NCBI GenBank assembly: GCA_034769895.1
Contig: CM068370.1
Coordinates: 48,989,454-49,053,453 of the forward strand
Direction: 5' to 3'
DNA from: Magicicada septendecula
Taxonomy: Eukaryota > Arthropoda > Insecta > Hemiptera > Cicadidae
Length of the DNA stretch: 64,000 nt
Part shown: in pieces, positions 35,640-46,639 of the stretch
How the letters are laid out: the number at the start of each line of letters is the position of its first letter
Position numbering within the stretch: the stretch's first letter is position 1
The notes under the pieces: model-generated
The model's database searches: none
The model's input: only the letters and a program-made list of their open reading frames with translations
What the model was told of the DNA's origin: nothing
Program-made: the position numbers and the translations under genes

Positions 35640-35770
35640 CTATTCGAGCTGTAAGGCCGCGGTCTTCCAATTTCTTCATGCCGAAAGGTGTAATCACTCG
35701 ATCAGAAGTTTCGGCCTCACATCTGGCGGCCATCTTCAGTGTAAGGACTTCAAGAACACTGACAAGGTGT
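35640..35770 (-). mobile_element. PLE-type terminal relic with hammerhead-like motif
   Basis: Minus strand: CACTGAAGA, extra T, hairpin GGCC...GGCC (eleven-base loop), GAAAC, then TTCTGA. The core is right. Stem III is poor (ACTT, expected ACGT), and stem I keeps only the first two pairs (TG with CA). ATGCCGAAAGGTG on the plus strand is part of the same terminal sequence. A decayed copy of the motif found at 39.0 and 55.4 kb. Confidence 0.5.
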
Positions 35771-37038
35771 ACTGACAAGGACCTACTGTGGCTCAGCCTT
35801 TGCTACAGTACTGTGGTTGTACTCACGTACAACTAAACACTTAGGAGTTACTCCGCTGGGTGGTACCTACTTCCTTGTCGTATCTCTAATATTGTTTAAT
35901 TAATGCTCTATGAGGATTGTAAATGTCGATTATAATCCTCCCCGAAATTTACATTAATAAATTATGTAAAACTAAGGTATTTGGTAATATCAATTGAGAT
36001 TAAGGTTTGGTATTGCCAGAAATTTTTTTGCGCGCGTGCGAGTACACACACACACACACTCAGAGAAACATTCCTGTACCTGTATGTGTATTCCTTATTG
36101 AGGGGATGGAGACGATCGTGTAATGAGAGGGCGGAATGGAAGAAAGACATTGAGCAGACTAAAACCCACGTTGGGTTGTAACGCCACGAAAAGGAAGGAA
36201 GGAAGCGAACGGCCTTACTGAGCTGTTCCAAGAAATAACTATGCAGTTATCACGTGTGCTTAATCCGTTTACCGACTGTAAATATACTACAGTCCAGTGC
36301 TGACGTAAAATGCTGGCTTACTGGAAACAACGCTTTAATTTCAAAAAATTATTCTACAACAATTTTACCGTACTCTAACAAAAATAATCTCATGTTTTTA
36401 AATATATTTGAAATCCACACTCGCAAAATATTTCCATTAGTTGAGCTGTTTAAGGAAAATCAAACAGTCATTAATTGTAAAATCTGGTCCTCATCAATAA
36501 CTCGAGAATAAAGTAATCGGTTTTAATTTTGATTTTGTTGAATCAAACAGTGTGCGGGCCGCAGATAATGAATGTTGTGTTTGATTTAGAATATTTATTT
36601 TCTTATTTATTATTTTTGTTTATACGTTTTGCACGTTCACAGCCTATAAGAGATAAAGTACACAAAATACGACCGTATTCTGACTAGAGTTTCGTTTCAC
36701 TGTGGTTTAACAAGCACGCGTCGGAAACCTCTAAATTATTATTTTTTTTGTTATTGTGGTGCACTCCACACGTTTGCCAACATTACTCGAATGAATTTGA
36801 AACAAATAATGTTGTCAGAACTGACTAACCCAATGTACGTCGCATTTAATCGAGATACACTCACAGTTATTCTACATAGTTTTTTGGAGTTTTTGTTTGT
36901 ACAAAAACGTTCCGTATGTGTGCAGTGCCGGGCGATTAGCCATCAGGAGAGTTTTACTTCTAGCCTTTCCAAAAGGAAATGGAAATATAACAGTGACGTA
37001 AATATATCTAGTATATCTAGAGAAATATCTTTCTGCAC

Positions 37039-37080
<42 letters not shown>

Positions 37081-37584
37081 ACACACTCACACTTGGAGTT
37101 GGCAGAAAATAATTAATTTCTTTCCTAAGTGTAATTATTTCTTTAAAATGATTGTCTCTTGTACGTTTTATAGAAAAAATGGTGTATTATCATACTGGTT
37201 ATATTTTTTTGTGAGAGTTATATCTACAAGGAAATAAACTGAGAGTTAGAATTTGACAAAACACGCACGCGCATGCGTGTGGAGACACACACACGCCACA
37301 CTACACTCACACACACACACTACACACCACACATTCCTTTTTGTATATTCGCGAATGGTAATTTCTGGTTTCTTCTTGGGTGCTTCTCATGTAGTAATGA
37401 AAGTGGCAAGTGGAGATATTTTCGTCCTTTGAAGGGCTACACCAATTTTTTACCGTTAGAAGGCCGTCTGCTGGTTTTTTACCCATGGAAGGACTTATTT
37501 AATCTTTTTCCTAACTATTTTGCCATTTGAAAAGTATGACGCTACATTTCGATAGGATCACAGCGATGCTCTTCAGATGTTATC
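35771..37584. other. intergenic DNA with microsatellites
   Basis: Contains a (CA)n patch at 36043-36060, a (GA)n run at 37046-37077 and CA/CACA-rich sequence at 37254-37330. These create the spurious ORFs at 36791-37237 and its minus-strand shadow. No gene recognised. Confidence 0.6.
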
Positions 37585-38172
37585 TAATAGTTCTCTTCTA
37601 GGTTAGCAATCCGTAGGGTGGTTGGCAGCAGCTCGCCATTCTTCACGCTCTTCTGCTTTTCTTTTCAACTCACAATATGATGTGCAGTTCATATCGACCT
37701 TAAGCTGTTTCATGTAGTCTAAACGGGGTCGTCCTCTGTGATTCTTCCCTTCAATTGTTCCTTCTATTATTATCTTAACAAACCCATTGTGTCGTAGTAT
37801 ATGCCCTATAAACTTAGCTCTTCTACTTTTTAAATTCGTAGAAAGATCTTCTCCTCCTGAGCTCTTCTAAAGACTTCCTCATTCGTTATATTCTCCGTTC
37901 AGCTTATCTTGAATATTCTTCTGTCTCAAATGCTTGGAGTTTTTTCTTGTCACTTTCTCCAATTGTCCAAGATTCACTTCCGTATAGGCCAACACTCCAC
38001 ACGTATGTCTTAACTAGATTCTTCCTTATTTTTAAGCTGATAGTGTTTGAAGTGAAGAGGTTTTTCTGTTTGTTGAAAGCAATTTTAGCCTGGTTAATTC
38101 TGCTTACAATTTCTGTACTGCTACGTCAATCATTTGTGATTTTACTTCCTAGATAATTTCAACTAAAATCTA
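37585..38172 (-). pseudogene. non-LTR retrotransposon 3' end, family L1w (copy 1)
   Basis: The minus strand matches the plus-strand fragment at 45700-46430 nearly base for base over long stretches: AAAATTGCTTTCAACAAACA, AAAAACCTCTTCACTTCAAA, AGAGGACGACCCCGTTTAGA and GAAGAATGGCGAGCTGCTG. The implied protein has SLYGSESWTIGESDKK-like and RRAKFIGHILRHNG-like segments, then GRPRLDYMKQL and REEWRAAAN, the C-terminus of an RTE/L2-like LINE. A gap after AFET and several stops make it non-functional. The label L1w is mine, for this window only. Confidence 0.8.
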
Positions 38173-38890
38173 ATAGCTATGGGAGTAGTTCATTTTGGTG
38201 AGTCGGCTCACCGGGTCAGGCTCTAGGTACTGAGCCGCTACTGGAACTGACTCAAACGACCGACCGGACCTCGTGACGCGACTGAATGTTATTCGTTCGT
38301 TGCTACTACAGGTCTGTACTGGGTAACGAAGAACAGCAATACGTTTTACAGAATTGTTGACTACAAACTGTATTTAACGCATTCCAGTTCACAGTTTTAC
38401 GGAAAACAATTTGTTCAGTTACTTATTTGTTTTCCTCGATAAAATAACAAAGACAGACCAGACTGCGGAAAATAAATAGGACAGAAAAAATATATTTTTT
38501 AAAAGTATGACACAATTTTGTCCGTTTTTTCTACGTTTCGTTTGTAAAATGCTATTTGTTTTGACAAAAATTCGTTTGACAAATTCGTAACACGCTAAAG
38601 AAGTATTGCATATACTGTTACTGCATATTGTATTACATTTCATACTGTTAAAGTACCATCTATTACTCTTTTAAAAGGGTTTAGTTATGGAGGTTCGCGG
38701 TTCTTACGTAACATTAAAAATATTACTCTTGCCATTATACAAAAATGCTGGAAGTCGAAACTGTAACGGTTTTCTTTTTCAATAAAAATAGAGAAGTAAA
38801 TTGTGTAATTTGTATACTATAAAATTGTTCTTCTAATAAACACGCCAAAATAAATAATATTCCAAAAATAATTTATTTTGAAATTAAATT
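38173..38890. other. no gene seen
   Basis: AT-rich with a GC-richer patch at 38190-38290. Nothing recognised. Confidence 0.5.
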
Positions 38891-39085
38891 ATCTGCCGGG
38901 CTGTTTGGTCGAGGTCATAGATTTTCATTAAAACCAAACGTTTCAGAAGTACTGTGGGCCTAACGTACGACATCCCGCGTGAGGTTGAATCGATACAACC
39001 ACTGAAGATGGCAGAAAGTGGTGCTGCTGAAACGTTTGCTTTTAATGAAAACCTAGGACCACGGCCAAACAGCCCGGCAGATAGT
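38891..39085. mobile_element. foldback element with PLE-like ends and hammerhead-like motif
   Basis: Arms CTGCCGGGCTGTTTGGTCG and CGGCCAAACAGCCCGGCAG are at the outer ends, with TTTTCATTAAAACCAAACGT facing ACGTTTGCTTTTAATGAAAA. On the plus strand at 38996-39045: CTGAAGA, extra T, hairpin GGCAG...CTGCT, GAAACGTT. Stem I is interrupted (AACCA with TGCTT, four of five pairs). The 63-residue ORF across it is a by-product. Confidence 0.8.
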
Positions 39086-39645
39086 TTAATTTCAGCTGAC
39101 GCCGGTCGTGAAAGCCTTCGAACAAAAATAATTTATTTTAATTAAGATTATCTGTTTTAAAGTCGATACAATTATTATATAAAAATGAAATATTATTAAC
39201 CCTGGAACCGCGTCGTTCAATCAATCTAAAGAACCGTGTTATTAAAATCGACTCGTTAATGAACGACAATCAGTAACGCCCCCCCTGACACATACTTTAT
39301 AGAAATTTGAAATGAACGCAGTTGAGCGTAAGGACGCTTCTGATTTTTGATTCAATCCATACAAAAACCGCGACAGCGAGAACAGAAGGTAGCGAAACTC
39401 CCGCACAAACATATGCACACCCTCTTAATGAATATAATCTTATTAACTTTCTAGCGAATAACTTTTACGATTTCTTCTTCTTCTTCCTTCAAGCATGAGG
39501 TCTGCGCCCTGTTGCGTCCCCTGGCGATGGTACAACTCACGTTCCAGCATCGGCTGAGAGAAATCAGCCATCTACTAACCACGTGCGGTGGCTAGCCACA
39601 GAATGGAGAGAGAGTTGTGTGTGCGCCCGCCCGCGCCCGTGCAGT
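39086..39645. other. no gene seen
   Basis: A short (TTC)n run at about 39473-39486 and a GC-rich patch at about 39620. No coding signal. Confidence 0.5.
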
Positions 39646-40290
39646 TGCGTAGTGCAAGATTACCACTGCATCATTTCCACTGCAAGGACTAAACCTTAGA
39701 CCTGATCCGGAACCCATCTCCTCCTCGGTCTACCGACATCTCTCTTCCCAGTAGGGTGATACCCAAGGCAGCCACATGGTATATCAGGAATGCGATTCAA
39801 GTATTCACACCATCTCCTTCTGTGGTCTTCAATCTTCTGCTGCAATGATACATCCTTACAAATTGCGTTTAATATCCTCGTTCCTTCTCCGATCCTAGAG
39901 CGAACAACCTTGCGGCCCTCTTAAAAATTTCACTTCGGCTCTGAATCCTCTTCACGTCCCTTTCATCAAGAGTGAGCATACAGGAACGTGAGGACAGCCA
40001 CCGTTGTATAAAATTTTATTCGGGTATACTTCTATGTTTTATTTTTCAGGTACCCTACCTATGAATCGTTTCACAGATGGATGTAAATTTTGTTAGTTTA
40101 CTGTCCCAATCAGTATCAGTTCCATATGAGATATTAGGCCTACAACCCAGGTAATTAAAACGACTAACCTGATCCAAAATCCGATTATTCACGACTATCT
40201 TAGTTCTAATAGGATAAATAGGATACCTGCCCTGAAATGCTATCGTTTTAGATTTTGTAGCAGAGATCTGTAGCCCATAGACTTGTATGA
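39646..40290 (-). pseudogene. non-LTR retrotransposon, RT C-terminal part
   Basis: Minus strand: SATKSKTIAFQGRYPI, RTKIVVNNRILDQVSRFNYL, and GCRPNISYGTDTDWDSKLTK match the region just after the RT active site (K-K-K-MAF-G, YPVRTKI, F-YLG). Next come RDVKRIQSRSEIFKR-like residues and the RRRWVPDQV-type 3' end. It finishes near a TAGTCCTTGCAGTGGAAATG tail, the decayed form of the TAATCCTTGRAGTGG end seen elsewhere. Stops and shifts throughout. Confidence 0.75.
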
Positions 40291-41141
40291 TGCTAAGATT
40301 ACCTTTGTTACTTATTTAGCCCAGGCATACCAGACAAGACAGCTAAATTATTGTCCCCATCGATAGAGATGGGCAGCCAGACTTAGTTGTGACCTTGACA
40401 GCAGCACAGTCGTTGAGATTGTGAGTCTTCAGCGTTACCACTGTGCCGGCCCGAGCCACAATTTATAGATCCGAAATAATAGACTTTGCTGAAGAAACGT
40501 AGGCCTATATACCGGTATTTAACGAGACGATGTTGCAAGATATCTTCACATCCCTATTTTTAAAACAATCATGTTTCTACGGAGCTTAAACCCTGCAAAT
40601 GAGATTACATTTTCGTTTAAGATTCCTCTTAATATGAGGCGTAAAAAAATTGATTTAAAACTGTAGTACAAAACAAATCCATTTATGTAGCAGGTATTAA
40701 ATGTAAAAGTAAGCTTACGTTTATAACTGTACTTTAAACATTTAAACAGACTATTAAGACTGTACTAACACCTTGTATGCAGTGGCATGTTAGAAGCTGA
40801 GTGTGTTATTTTCACTTCAGAACATATATGTTGAAACTGCAGTTCTAATATCTTTGTCAATGGGGGATTACCTGAACGCACGGTATTTTAAATGAAAGAT
40901 CTTACAAGCTCGCTGCACGTAATGGTTGTCTGTTTTAGCGTGTAAAGTATACCTCTATGTAACGAGCTAATACTGACGAAGCTTGTAATAACCTGATGAC
41001 CGGGATCCGTGTCCCACACTACGTTTGTGTAGCGCAAGTCGCAAATTGTACAAATATGGATTACGTATACGTAAGCTGGTAATGAGTATTAATATTTCAC
41101 GTATTCTGTTCCGTGGATACAGGGTTGTTTATAACTCTTTA
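40291..41141. other. no gene seen
   Basis: A patch at 40370-40450 is GC-richer and may be an old SINE, but I could not match it to the others. The rest is AT-rich. Confidence 0.4.
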
Positions 41142-41878
41142 TCTTTATGCGTGAACTTGCATCCTGCCGTACTGTTATTCGCTGATAACCAGGTGATACT
41201 GCAGAAGAGCGAAGATGCTCTGCAGCAGTCGGTATACCACTTGTGAGACATACATAATAAAGGCAGATCATTTTAAAATATCTCAAAGCAAGACGACGTT
41301 TATGGCCTTTAAAGGGAAATTCCTAAACCGTTCCAAAAATAGTTGTTGGGGATGGATAAGCAGGTATAGCACTTTGCTTTTCCTGGTTTTGACATAAGTT
41401 ATGAACATGATGACGATAATAAAAAAATAAATGAGTATCAGATGGTGTGTGGTACAATACAACGAACGGTAAGAAACAAAACAAGAACTGATATTAAAAT
41501 GAAGTTCTATAAAGTAATGGCGATGCCTGTTCTTAAATATGGTAGTGAACATGGACGATAACTGGGAAAGAAAAGCAGCATATACAAACCGCTGAAATGA
41601 ATGTTTTGAGGCACGTGAGTGGTTATCGTCTAAGGATCGAATACGTAATGAACATAGACGGCCCGAACTGGGTATATTCTCCATCAATGATAAGATAGAA
41701 GAAAGAAAGCAACAGTGGATGGAGCACGTCTACAGAATGGACCACTAGAGGCTAGTAAAGCGCGCTGTAGACTACAAACCAGTTGGCAGAAGATCTGTGG
41801 GTAGGCTCTGGAAGAGATGGCTGCAGTGAAGACGGAACCGGCTATAAGCGTACAGCGTGAAGTGACGGCGACGACGAG
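41142..41878 (+). pseudogene. non-LTR retrotransposon, RT C-terminal half
   Basis: LLFADNQVILQKSEDALQQS is the RT active-site segment, with FADD changed to FADN. In shifted frames follow KISQSKTTFMAFKGK, FPGFDISYEHDD, IKMKFYKVMAMPVLKYGSEH, NVLRHVSGYRLR, QQWMEHVYRMDH and KPVGRRSVGRLWKRW. Order and motifs fit an RTE/L2-like LINE. At least three frameshifts and several stops. A further small piece of the same 3' end is at 42268-42350. Confidence 0.75.
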
Positions 41879-41972
41879 GTGATTTCGAATCCATTCTATT
41901 ATAGCGCAACTTTAACAAAAGTTAATTATATCAACATATGAAAAAATGGAAAAATAAGCCTACGATTGAAGT
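41879..41972 (+). repeat. short dispersed repeat D, copy 1
   Basis: GTGATTTCGAATCCATTCTA through AACATATGAAAAAATGGAAA is about 80 percent identical to the last 92 bases of the window. It directly follows a LINE 3' end. It may be a LINE tail or a separate repeat. Confidence 0.65.
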
Positions 41973-42267
41973 AGATTAGAGGATTCAGAAACTGGAAAAA
42001 GCGATGAGGGTAAAAACGACGAAATTTAAAGGTTGTTTATCGGCAATTATGGATTATAGTGACTGGGATGTAGATTTAGTACTGCGCGATCTCATCATAT
42101 AAATGTGTATAACAATTACAGCTGAGGTGGCTAGTTTTATTGGACATATGGAAAACCTTTGACAGCATCACTTGCCATAAATTTTATACATTTACTAAAA
42201 GCAAGATGGTACATAGGTTGTATACATATGAAACCGAAAATAAGATAAGTAAAAGGAAAAACTAAAA
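41973..42267. other. no gene seen
   Basis: Unremarkable sequence between repeat D and the next LINE scrap. Confidence 0.4.
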
Positions 42268-42350
42268 ATGAGTAGGCCCTGGAAGAGATGGCTGTAGTGA
42301 AGACGGAACAAGTTATAAGCGTATACAGTGAAGTGATGGCGACGACGATC
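42268..42350 (+). pseudogene. LINE 3' scrap duplicating 41808-41878
   Basis: GAGTAGGCCCTGGAAGAGAT, GGCTGTAGTGAAGACGGAAC and AAGTGATGGCGACGACGA repeat the end of the LINE at 41142-41878 almost exactly. A very short 5'-truncated copy. Confidence 0.75.
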
Positions 42351-42364
42351 ATGATGCTTACTGA

Positions 42365-42460
42365 TAACGGATGCAGTATTACTAGACTGTATGTCTGCAC
42401 TTCGCCGAGAGTCTGAAACAACACGAGGCTCTGGTTCAAGTCTCAGTTAGCGTGGTTAGT
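42365..42460 (+). mobile_element. possible tRNA-like SINE head
   Basis: GCTCTGGTTCAAGTCTCAG is a fair B box and TATTACTAGACTGTATGTC lies where an A box might be. No partner copy was found in the window and the A box is poor, so this is a weak call. Confidence 0.25.
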
Positions 42461-42795
42461 TATTCTCATCTCTATCTACGTATATTAGCATTTTTTGTAC
42501 AAAATTAGAACACAAAACGTAATAAAAAAGAATGCGCCTATCCTAACCTATGCTTGCAACTTTTAACTTTACGGATATGTTTTTAACTTGGTCAGAAGGT
42601 TAATTTGAAGTTTGTTCAGTATTCAAGAGCAAAATATATGTGCAATATATTTACATTTATGTGTAATGCATACGTTACGTCTTTGTAAAGTATCAGGTAT
42701 ACCGTTATTATGTACTTAATATGTAAATAATTCCTTGCAACAGTAAACTTTACACGTGTGTAATTAAAGTTATTATCATGTCACAGGTATGTTCA
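42461..42795. other. AT-rich spacer
   Basis: No feature recognised. Confidence 0.5.
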
Positions 42796-43131
42796 GGCAG
42801 GGGCGAACCGTGCCACCGCCCAGGGCGGCAGATTCCGGGATGTTAGGTTTTGAAATTGAGGGAAAAAATAAAGTTATTCACTTAATTTCATCACAACATG
42901 TAAGATCAGTAATACTTTATGAATAAAGTCAGCGGAGTTTAACGAAGAGTCGAAAACTCGTGAACGTAAACCTGACAATGAGTGCATACATTCCTAGTCA
43001 TCATTTGAAGGCAATCGCCGTATCTTTAGAGTAGGTCTAGTGTGCGTGAATGTGTTCAGAGATGAAATAGGGAGGGGGTCGGCACTCATAAATACTGCAC
43101 AGGGCGGCAGAAACGCTGGGGCCGGCTCTGC
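42796..43131. mobile_element. hAT-type MITE with target duplication
   Basis: GTATGTTCA lies directly before (42787-42795) and after (43132-43140) a 336-bp segment. The segment begins GGCAGGGGCGAACCGTGCC and ends GGGGCCGGCTCTGC. The ends are imperfect inverted repeats of the CAGRG type, and AGGGCGGCAG occurs near both ends. A 8-9 bp duplication and CAG-like ends fit hAT. No ORF. Confidence 0.75.
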
Positions 43132-43159
43132 GTATGTTCACCATTATAATTGACTGATA

Positions 43160-43172
43160 ATAAATAAAACGC
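43160..43172 (+). repeat. target-site duplication (left)
   Basis: ATAAATAAAACGC, repeated exactly at 43485-43497 on the other side of the LINE fragment. Confidence 0.85.
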
Positions 43173-43484
43173 AAGCGGCTGAGATGAGATTTCTCAGACA
43201 CGTGGCAGGGTATTACTCCCCTTGTTCATAGAAGAAACACAGATATACGGCAGGAACTGAATATTACGAGTATACCCGACAAGATCGCCCAGTATCGGCT
43301 GAATTGGTAGGAACATCTTTGCCGAATGGATGACTGCCGCATTCCCAAACAACTCTGGAACTATAAACCGAGGGGACGGAGAGGTGTGTGACGTCCGAGG
43401 AAGCGCTGGAGTGACCAGCTCTAATCTTTGCCTATTTGAGACCGGAACAAACCATCCTTGGTTTAATCCTTGAAGATGATGATG
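43173..43484 (+). mobile_element. 5'-truncated LINE insertion with target duplication and GAT tail
   Basis: Only the last 312 bases of the element are present. In broken frames they encode AEMRFLRHVAGY, PDKIAQYRLNW, EHLCRMDDCRIPKQLWNYKP and RGRRGV-like residues, the C-terminal end of an RTE/L2-like LINE protein. The end is GGTTTAATCCTTGAAGATGA followed by GAT repeats. The exact 13-bp flanking duplication shows target-primed integration of a truncated cDNA. The reading frame is interrupted, so either the source was degraded or the copy has aged. Confidence 0.85.
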
Positions 43485-43497
43485 ATAAATAAAACGC

Positions 43498-44035
43498 GTC
43501 CATATACTAGGATGACGTGTTATACGGTGATTGCAAACTCTTGTAAGATTGTGCCAACTCAGTTGTGAAGGCAGCGATCAAATACTTCACGGCGATTGTA
43601 TTCATGCTGTAGATATAAGACTCCTTCGCACGATGAAAGGCGGTAGACGTGCAAACAGACCGAGAAATTGGAACGAGTTCTGTATGTCTTTAGTACACAG
43701 TAAAATAAAGTAACATCTCAACGAATCGTTCTTTCCTTCCTACCCGTACTAGTGCAGTTCATACAGACCCTACACCTCCTTGAACCTTGTCTTCAATTGT
43801 CCTCCCGAATCTGTTGTGGCCCCGCGCCAGTTTCTCATCCCCCAGAAGAGTTTCGGCGTCTCGCTGCACATTGTTCCGCCAGCGCGTAATTGGGTTTTCT
43901 GTGAGTCTGGCGCCGTCTGAAGCACCAAATGGTTAGCGACTGGTTATTTTGAAAAATATGTATATAAAATTGGGTGCTGCCAGAAGGTTGGGATGACTGT
44001 AATAAAAAACAGCGTTACGTACAGTAACGGGAAAG
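43498..44035. other. no gene seen
   Basis: A short ORF at 43531-43713 has no recognisable domain. Part of 43600-43720 (GGTAGACGTGCAAACAGACC) may be LINE-derived. Confidence 0.4.
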
Positions 44036-44283
44036 AAGAATAAAAGAAGAAGAAGACGAAGAAGAAAGAGGAGGAGGAGGAAGAGGAGAAGAAGAAGAAG
44101 AAGAAGAAGAAGAAGAAGAAGAAGAAGAAGAAGATGATGATGATGATGAGAAGGATGAGAAAGAGAAGACAAAGAGATGATAATGAATAATTAGAAAAAT
44201 TAAAATACATAAATACAGTAATAATAATAGTAATAGTAATAGTACAGAAATAGTAATAATAATAAATACTGCTACTACTAATT

Positions 44284-44342
<59 letters not shown>

Positions 44343-44365
44343 GCTACTACTACTACTACTACTAC

Positions 44366-44396
<31 letters not shown>

Positions 44397-44425
44397 CATA
44401 AGAAGAAGAAGAAGATGAAGAAAAA
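44036..44425 (+). repeat. large compound trinucleotide microsatellite
   Basis: In order: (GAA)n with GAG/GAC variants (about 44036-44136), (GAT)n (44133-44148), mixed TAATAG, (ACT)n over more than 80 bases (44284-44366), (AAT)n (44367-44396), then GAA again. These produce long poly-S and poly-L or poly-F minus-strand ORFs that are artefacts. Confidence 0.95.
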
Positions 44426-45305
44426 GAAGATAGAAGGCAAATTAGGTTACATTTTGTATTAAGATAAAAGCGAATTGCAATTTAATACCTATTACAACTT
44501 GATTTTCCTTGGATTCTTTATTGCAGTTAAACGAAACTTATTTGTTTTGTGAAAAACAAATACTTATCTCGTCAGATTTTGGTATAACAAATTGTCTTAA
44601 GAACGTATAAAATGGTGTACAAACAACTTGAATACAGAAATACAGAAATGAATGTTAAATGTTAAAACGCGAGCACGCTCACACATACACAGAGGGGCGT
44701 ACACATAATACCTAGTCATACAAGTCTACAGGGGAATCGTGGCGGCGTTCATGGATATATTTGTTTGGCAGTCTGCCTTAGTTTTTCCCTATTGAGTGAT
44801 ACACATATTGTGAGTGGTTACTTGATCCCGAGGGAAAATTTATTTGTTCGATACCATCGAGATGGCGATCTTCTTGTCGGTTTTCCGTCTCCCCTGCTTT
44901 TCCCTAGCCTACTAGTTTTTCAAATCAGCATTATTTCCTCTACTCATCGTTCGATCACATTACCTGAGCATGTTGTATTCATTTGGGAATTCTTACTTTT
45001 TTTTACGTTCAGTTCTGACAATTTCACATATCTTGTTAGTCTTTACAAAACGATGCCATTTTCATCCTCCACCAGGTATATATTTTCAAAGGCGTTAAGA
45101 ACAACTATGTTTTTGTGTTAAGACAATACTTATTTTTGGTAAGCAAACGTTTTGTACAATCTACGATAAGGGATTCTCATCGGCTAAGACGAGTCATTTG
45201 TCTCTGTGTGCACAAGCTACAGTTGTCACCGCCAACAGCTTTCAAAGTAGTCTGTGAATTTTCTATACTCAAATCACTGCTCTCAACTTTTCTTAATTGT
45301 ACAGT
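44426..45305. other. no confirmed gene
   Basis: A 118-residue plus ORF at 44765-45121 and a 64-residue ORF at 45115-45309 show no recognisable domain and have hydrophobic, low-information composition. I do not call them. Confidence 0.4.
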
Positions 45306-45510
45306 ATAGTTGAAGGAATTACAAGTTGCTCTTCAGCTTCACCGAACGAGACAGGAGTATGATATGAAAATTTCCATGTCGAAAAGTAAAATGATGGCAT
45401 TCCGTGACTTTTATCCAGTGCGGACGAAAGTAATAGTAAACAACTACTGTTCGGAGCAGATTGGGATTTCCAGTATTTGGCATGTAATATTTCGTGGTTT
45501 CTAGGTAAAG
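45306..45510 (+). pseudogene. LINE reverse-transcriptase scrap
   Basis: The frame reads LQVALQLHRTRQEYDMKISM, then SKSKMMAFRDFYPVRTKVIV and NNYCSEQ. This is the segment just after the RT active site in RTE/L2-like LINEs and resembles the one at 39646-40290. It is truncated on both sides and is followed by a different LINE. Confidence 0.7.
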
Positions 45511-45514
45511 ATAA

Positions 45515-46430
45515 GGAGTAAGACAGTGATTTTCTCTATCTCCATGTTTGTTTAACTTGTACGTCCAAGAAGCAATCGATAGAGTAAGAGAAGACACCCA
45601 TCTCGGAGTAAACATACACTAGGAAAAGTGGACATGCTTAGGTTCGGAGATTACATAGCAGTGACTGCAGAGCAACGAAGATCTACAAAAGATTCTTGAC
45701 ACAATGGACCAAGTAATGAAGAATGAATTCAATATGGAAATAAATGAACAAAAGACCGAAGTCCTAGTCTGCAGTCGGAAGGAAGAAGATCCAGTCAGAA
45801 TAACTCTTGGAAATAATGTTCTCCAGGCTATTAAAGAATATAACTATCTAGAAAGTAAAATCACAAGTGATGGACGTAGCAGCAAGAAAATTGTAAGCAG
45901 AATTGACCAGGCTAAAATTGCTTTCAACAAACAGAAAAACCTCTTCACTTCAAACATTATCGGCCTAAAAATAAGGAAGAATATAGTAAAGTCATACGTG
46001 TAGAGTGCTTCCCTATACGGGAGTGAATCTTAGACAACTGGAGAAAGTGACAAGAAAAGACTCCAAGCATTTGAGACCAGGTGCTACAGAAGAATAGTCA
46101 AGATAACCTGGAGAGAGAAGATAACGAATGAGGAAGTCTTTAGAAGAGCTCAGGAGAAGAAGAGCTGTCTACGAAATTTAAAAGGCAGAAGAGCTAAGTT
46201 TATAGAGGATATACCACGACACAATGGGTTGGTTAAGAGAATAATAGAAGGAACAATTGAAGAGAAGAATCACAGAGGACGACCCCGTTTAGACTACATG
46301 AAACAGCATACGGTGAATATGAATTGCACTTCATATTCTGAGTTGAAAAGAAAAGCAGAAAATCGTGAAGAATGGCGAGCTGCTGGCAACCAGCCTGTGG
46401 GCTGTTAACCTAGAAGAGAGAGGTAAAGAT
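45515..46430 (+). pseudogene. non-LTR retrotransposon, RT palm to C-terminus, family L1w (copy 2)
   Basis: In one frame shifted by indels: a palm-like LFNLYVQEAIDRVRED, LQKILDTMDQVMKNEFNMEI, TEVLVCSRKEEDPVRITLGN, and KEYNYLESKITSDGRSSKKI. Then a stop, SLYGSES, a stop, and RLQAFETRCYRRIVKITWRE. KITNEEVFRRAQEK, GRPRLDYMKQHTVNMNCTSY and REEWRAAGNQPVGC close the protein. This covers motif B to the C-terminal end; the endonuclease is absent. Two in-frame stops (about 46001 and 46031) plus upstream shifts inactivate it. It is very similar to the minus-strand copy at 37585-38172. Confidence 0.85.
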
Positions 46431-46639
46431 ACGGAGAGAAAAAATTGACTAAATTTAGATCCATCTGTGGAACGGTTCAAAGAAAAACAATATAGTAATA
46501 CCAGAAAACCAAAATAAAATATTAAAAAGTTAAAAAATTATTAAAGATATACCAGAATCTAGAACTAAATTTTACATGGTTATGATGGAGCCATGGACTC
46601 CGTAAAAGGCGAATGTAAATAGAATCATCGCGGCAGAAA
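46431..46639. other. spacer before 86-bp satellite
   Basis: AT-rich, no feature. Confidence 0.4.

Noticed and set aside
43933..44399. Minus-strand ORFs of poly-serine and poly-leucine/phenylalanine
   Set aside because: Direct translations of the trinucleotide microsatellite.
44765..45309. Two consecutive plus-strand ORFs (118 and 64 residues) as a host gene
   Set aside because: No recognisable motif, no splice pattern that I could defend, and a LINE scrap follows immediately.
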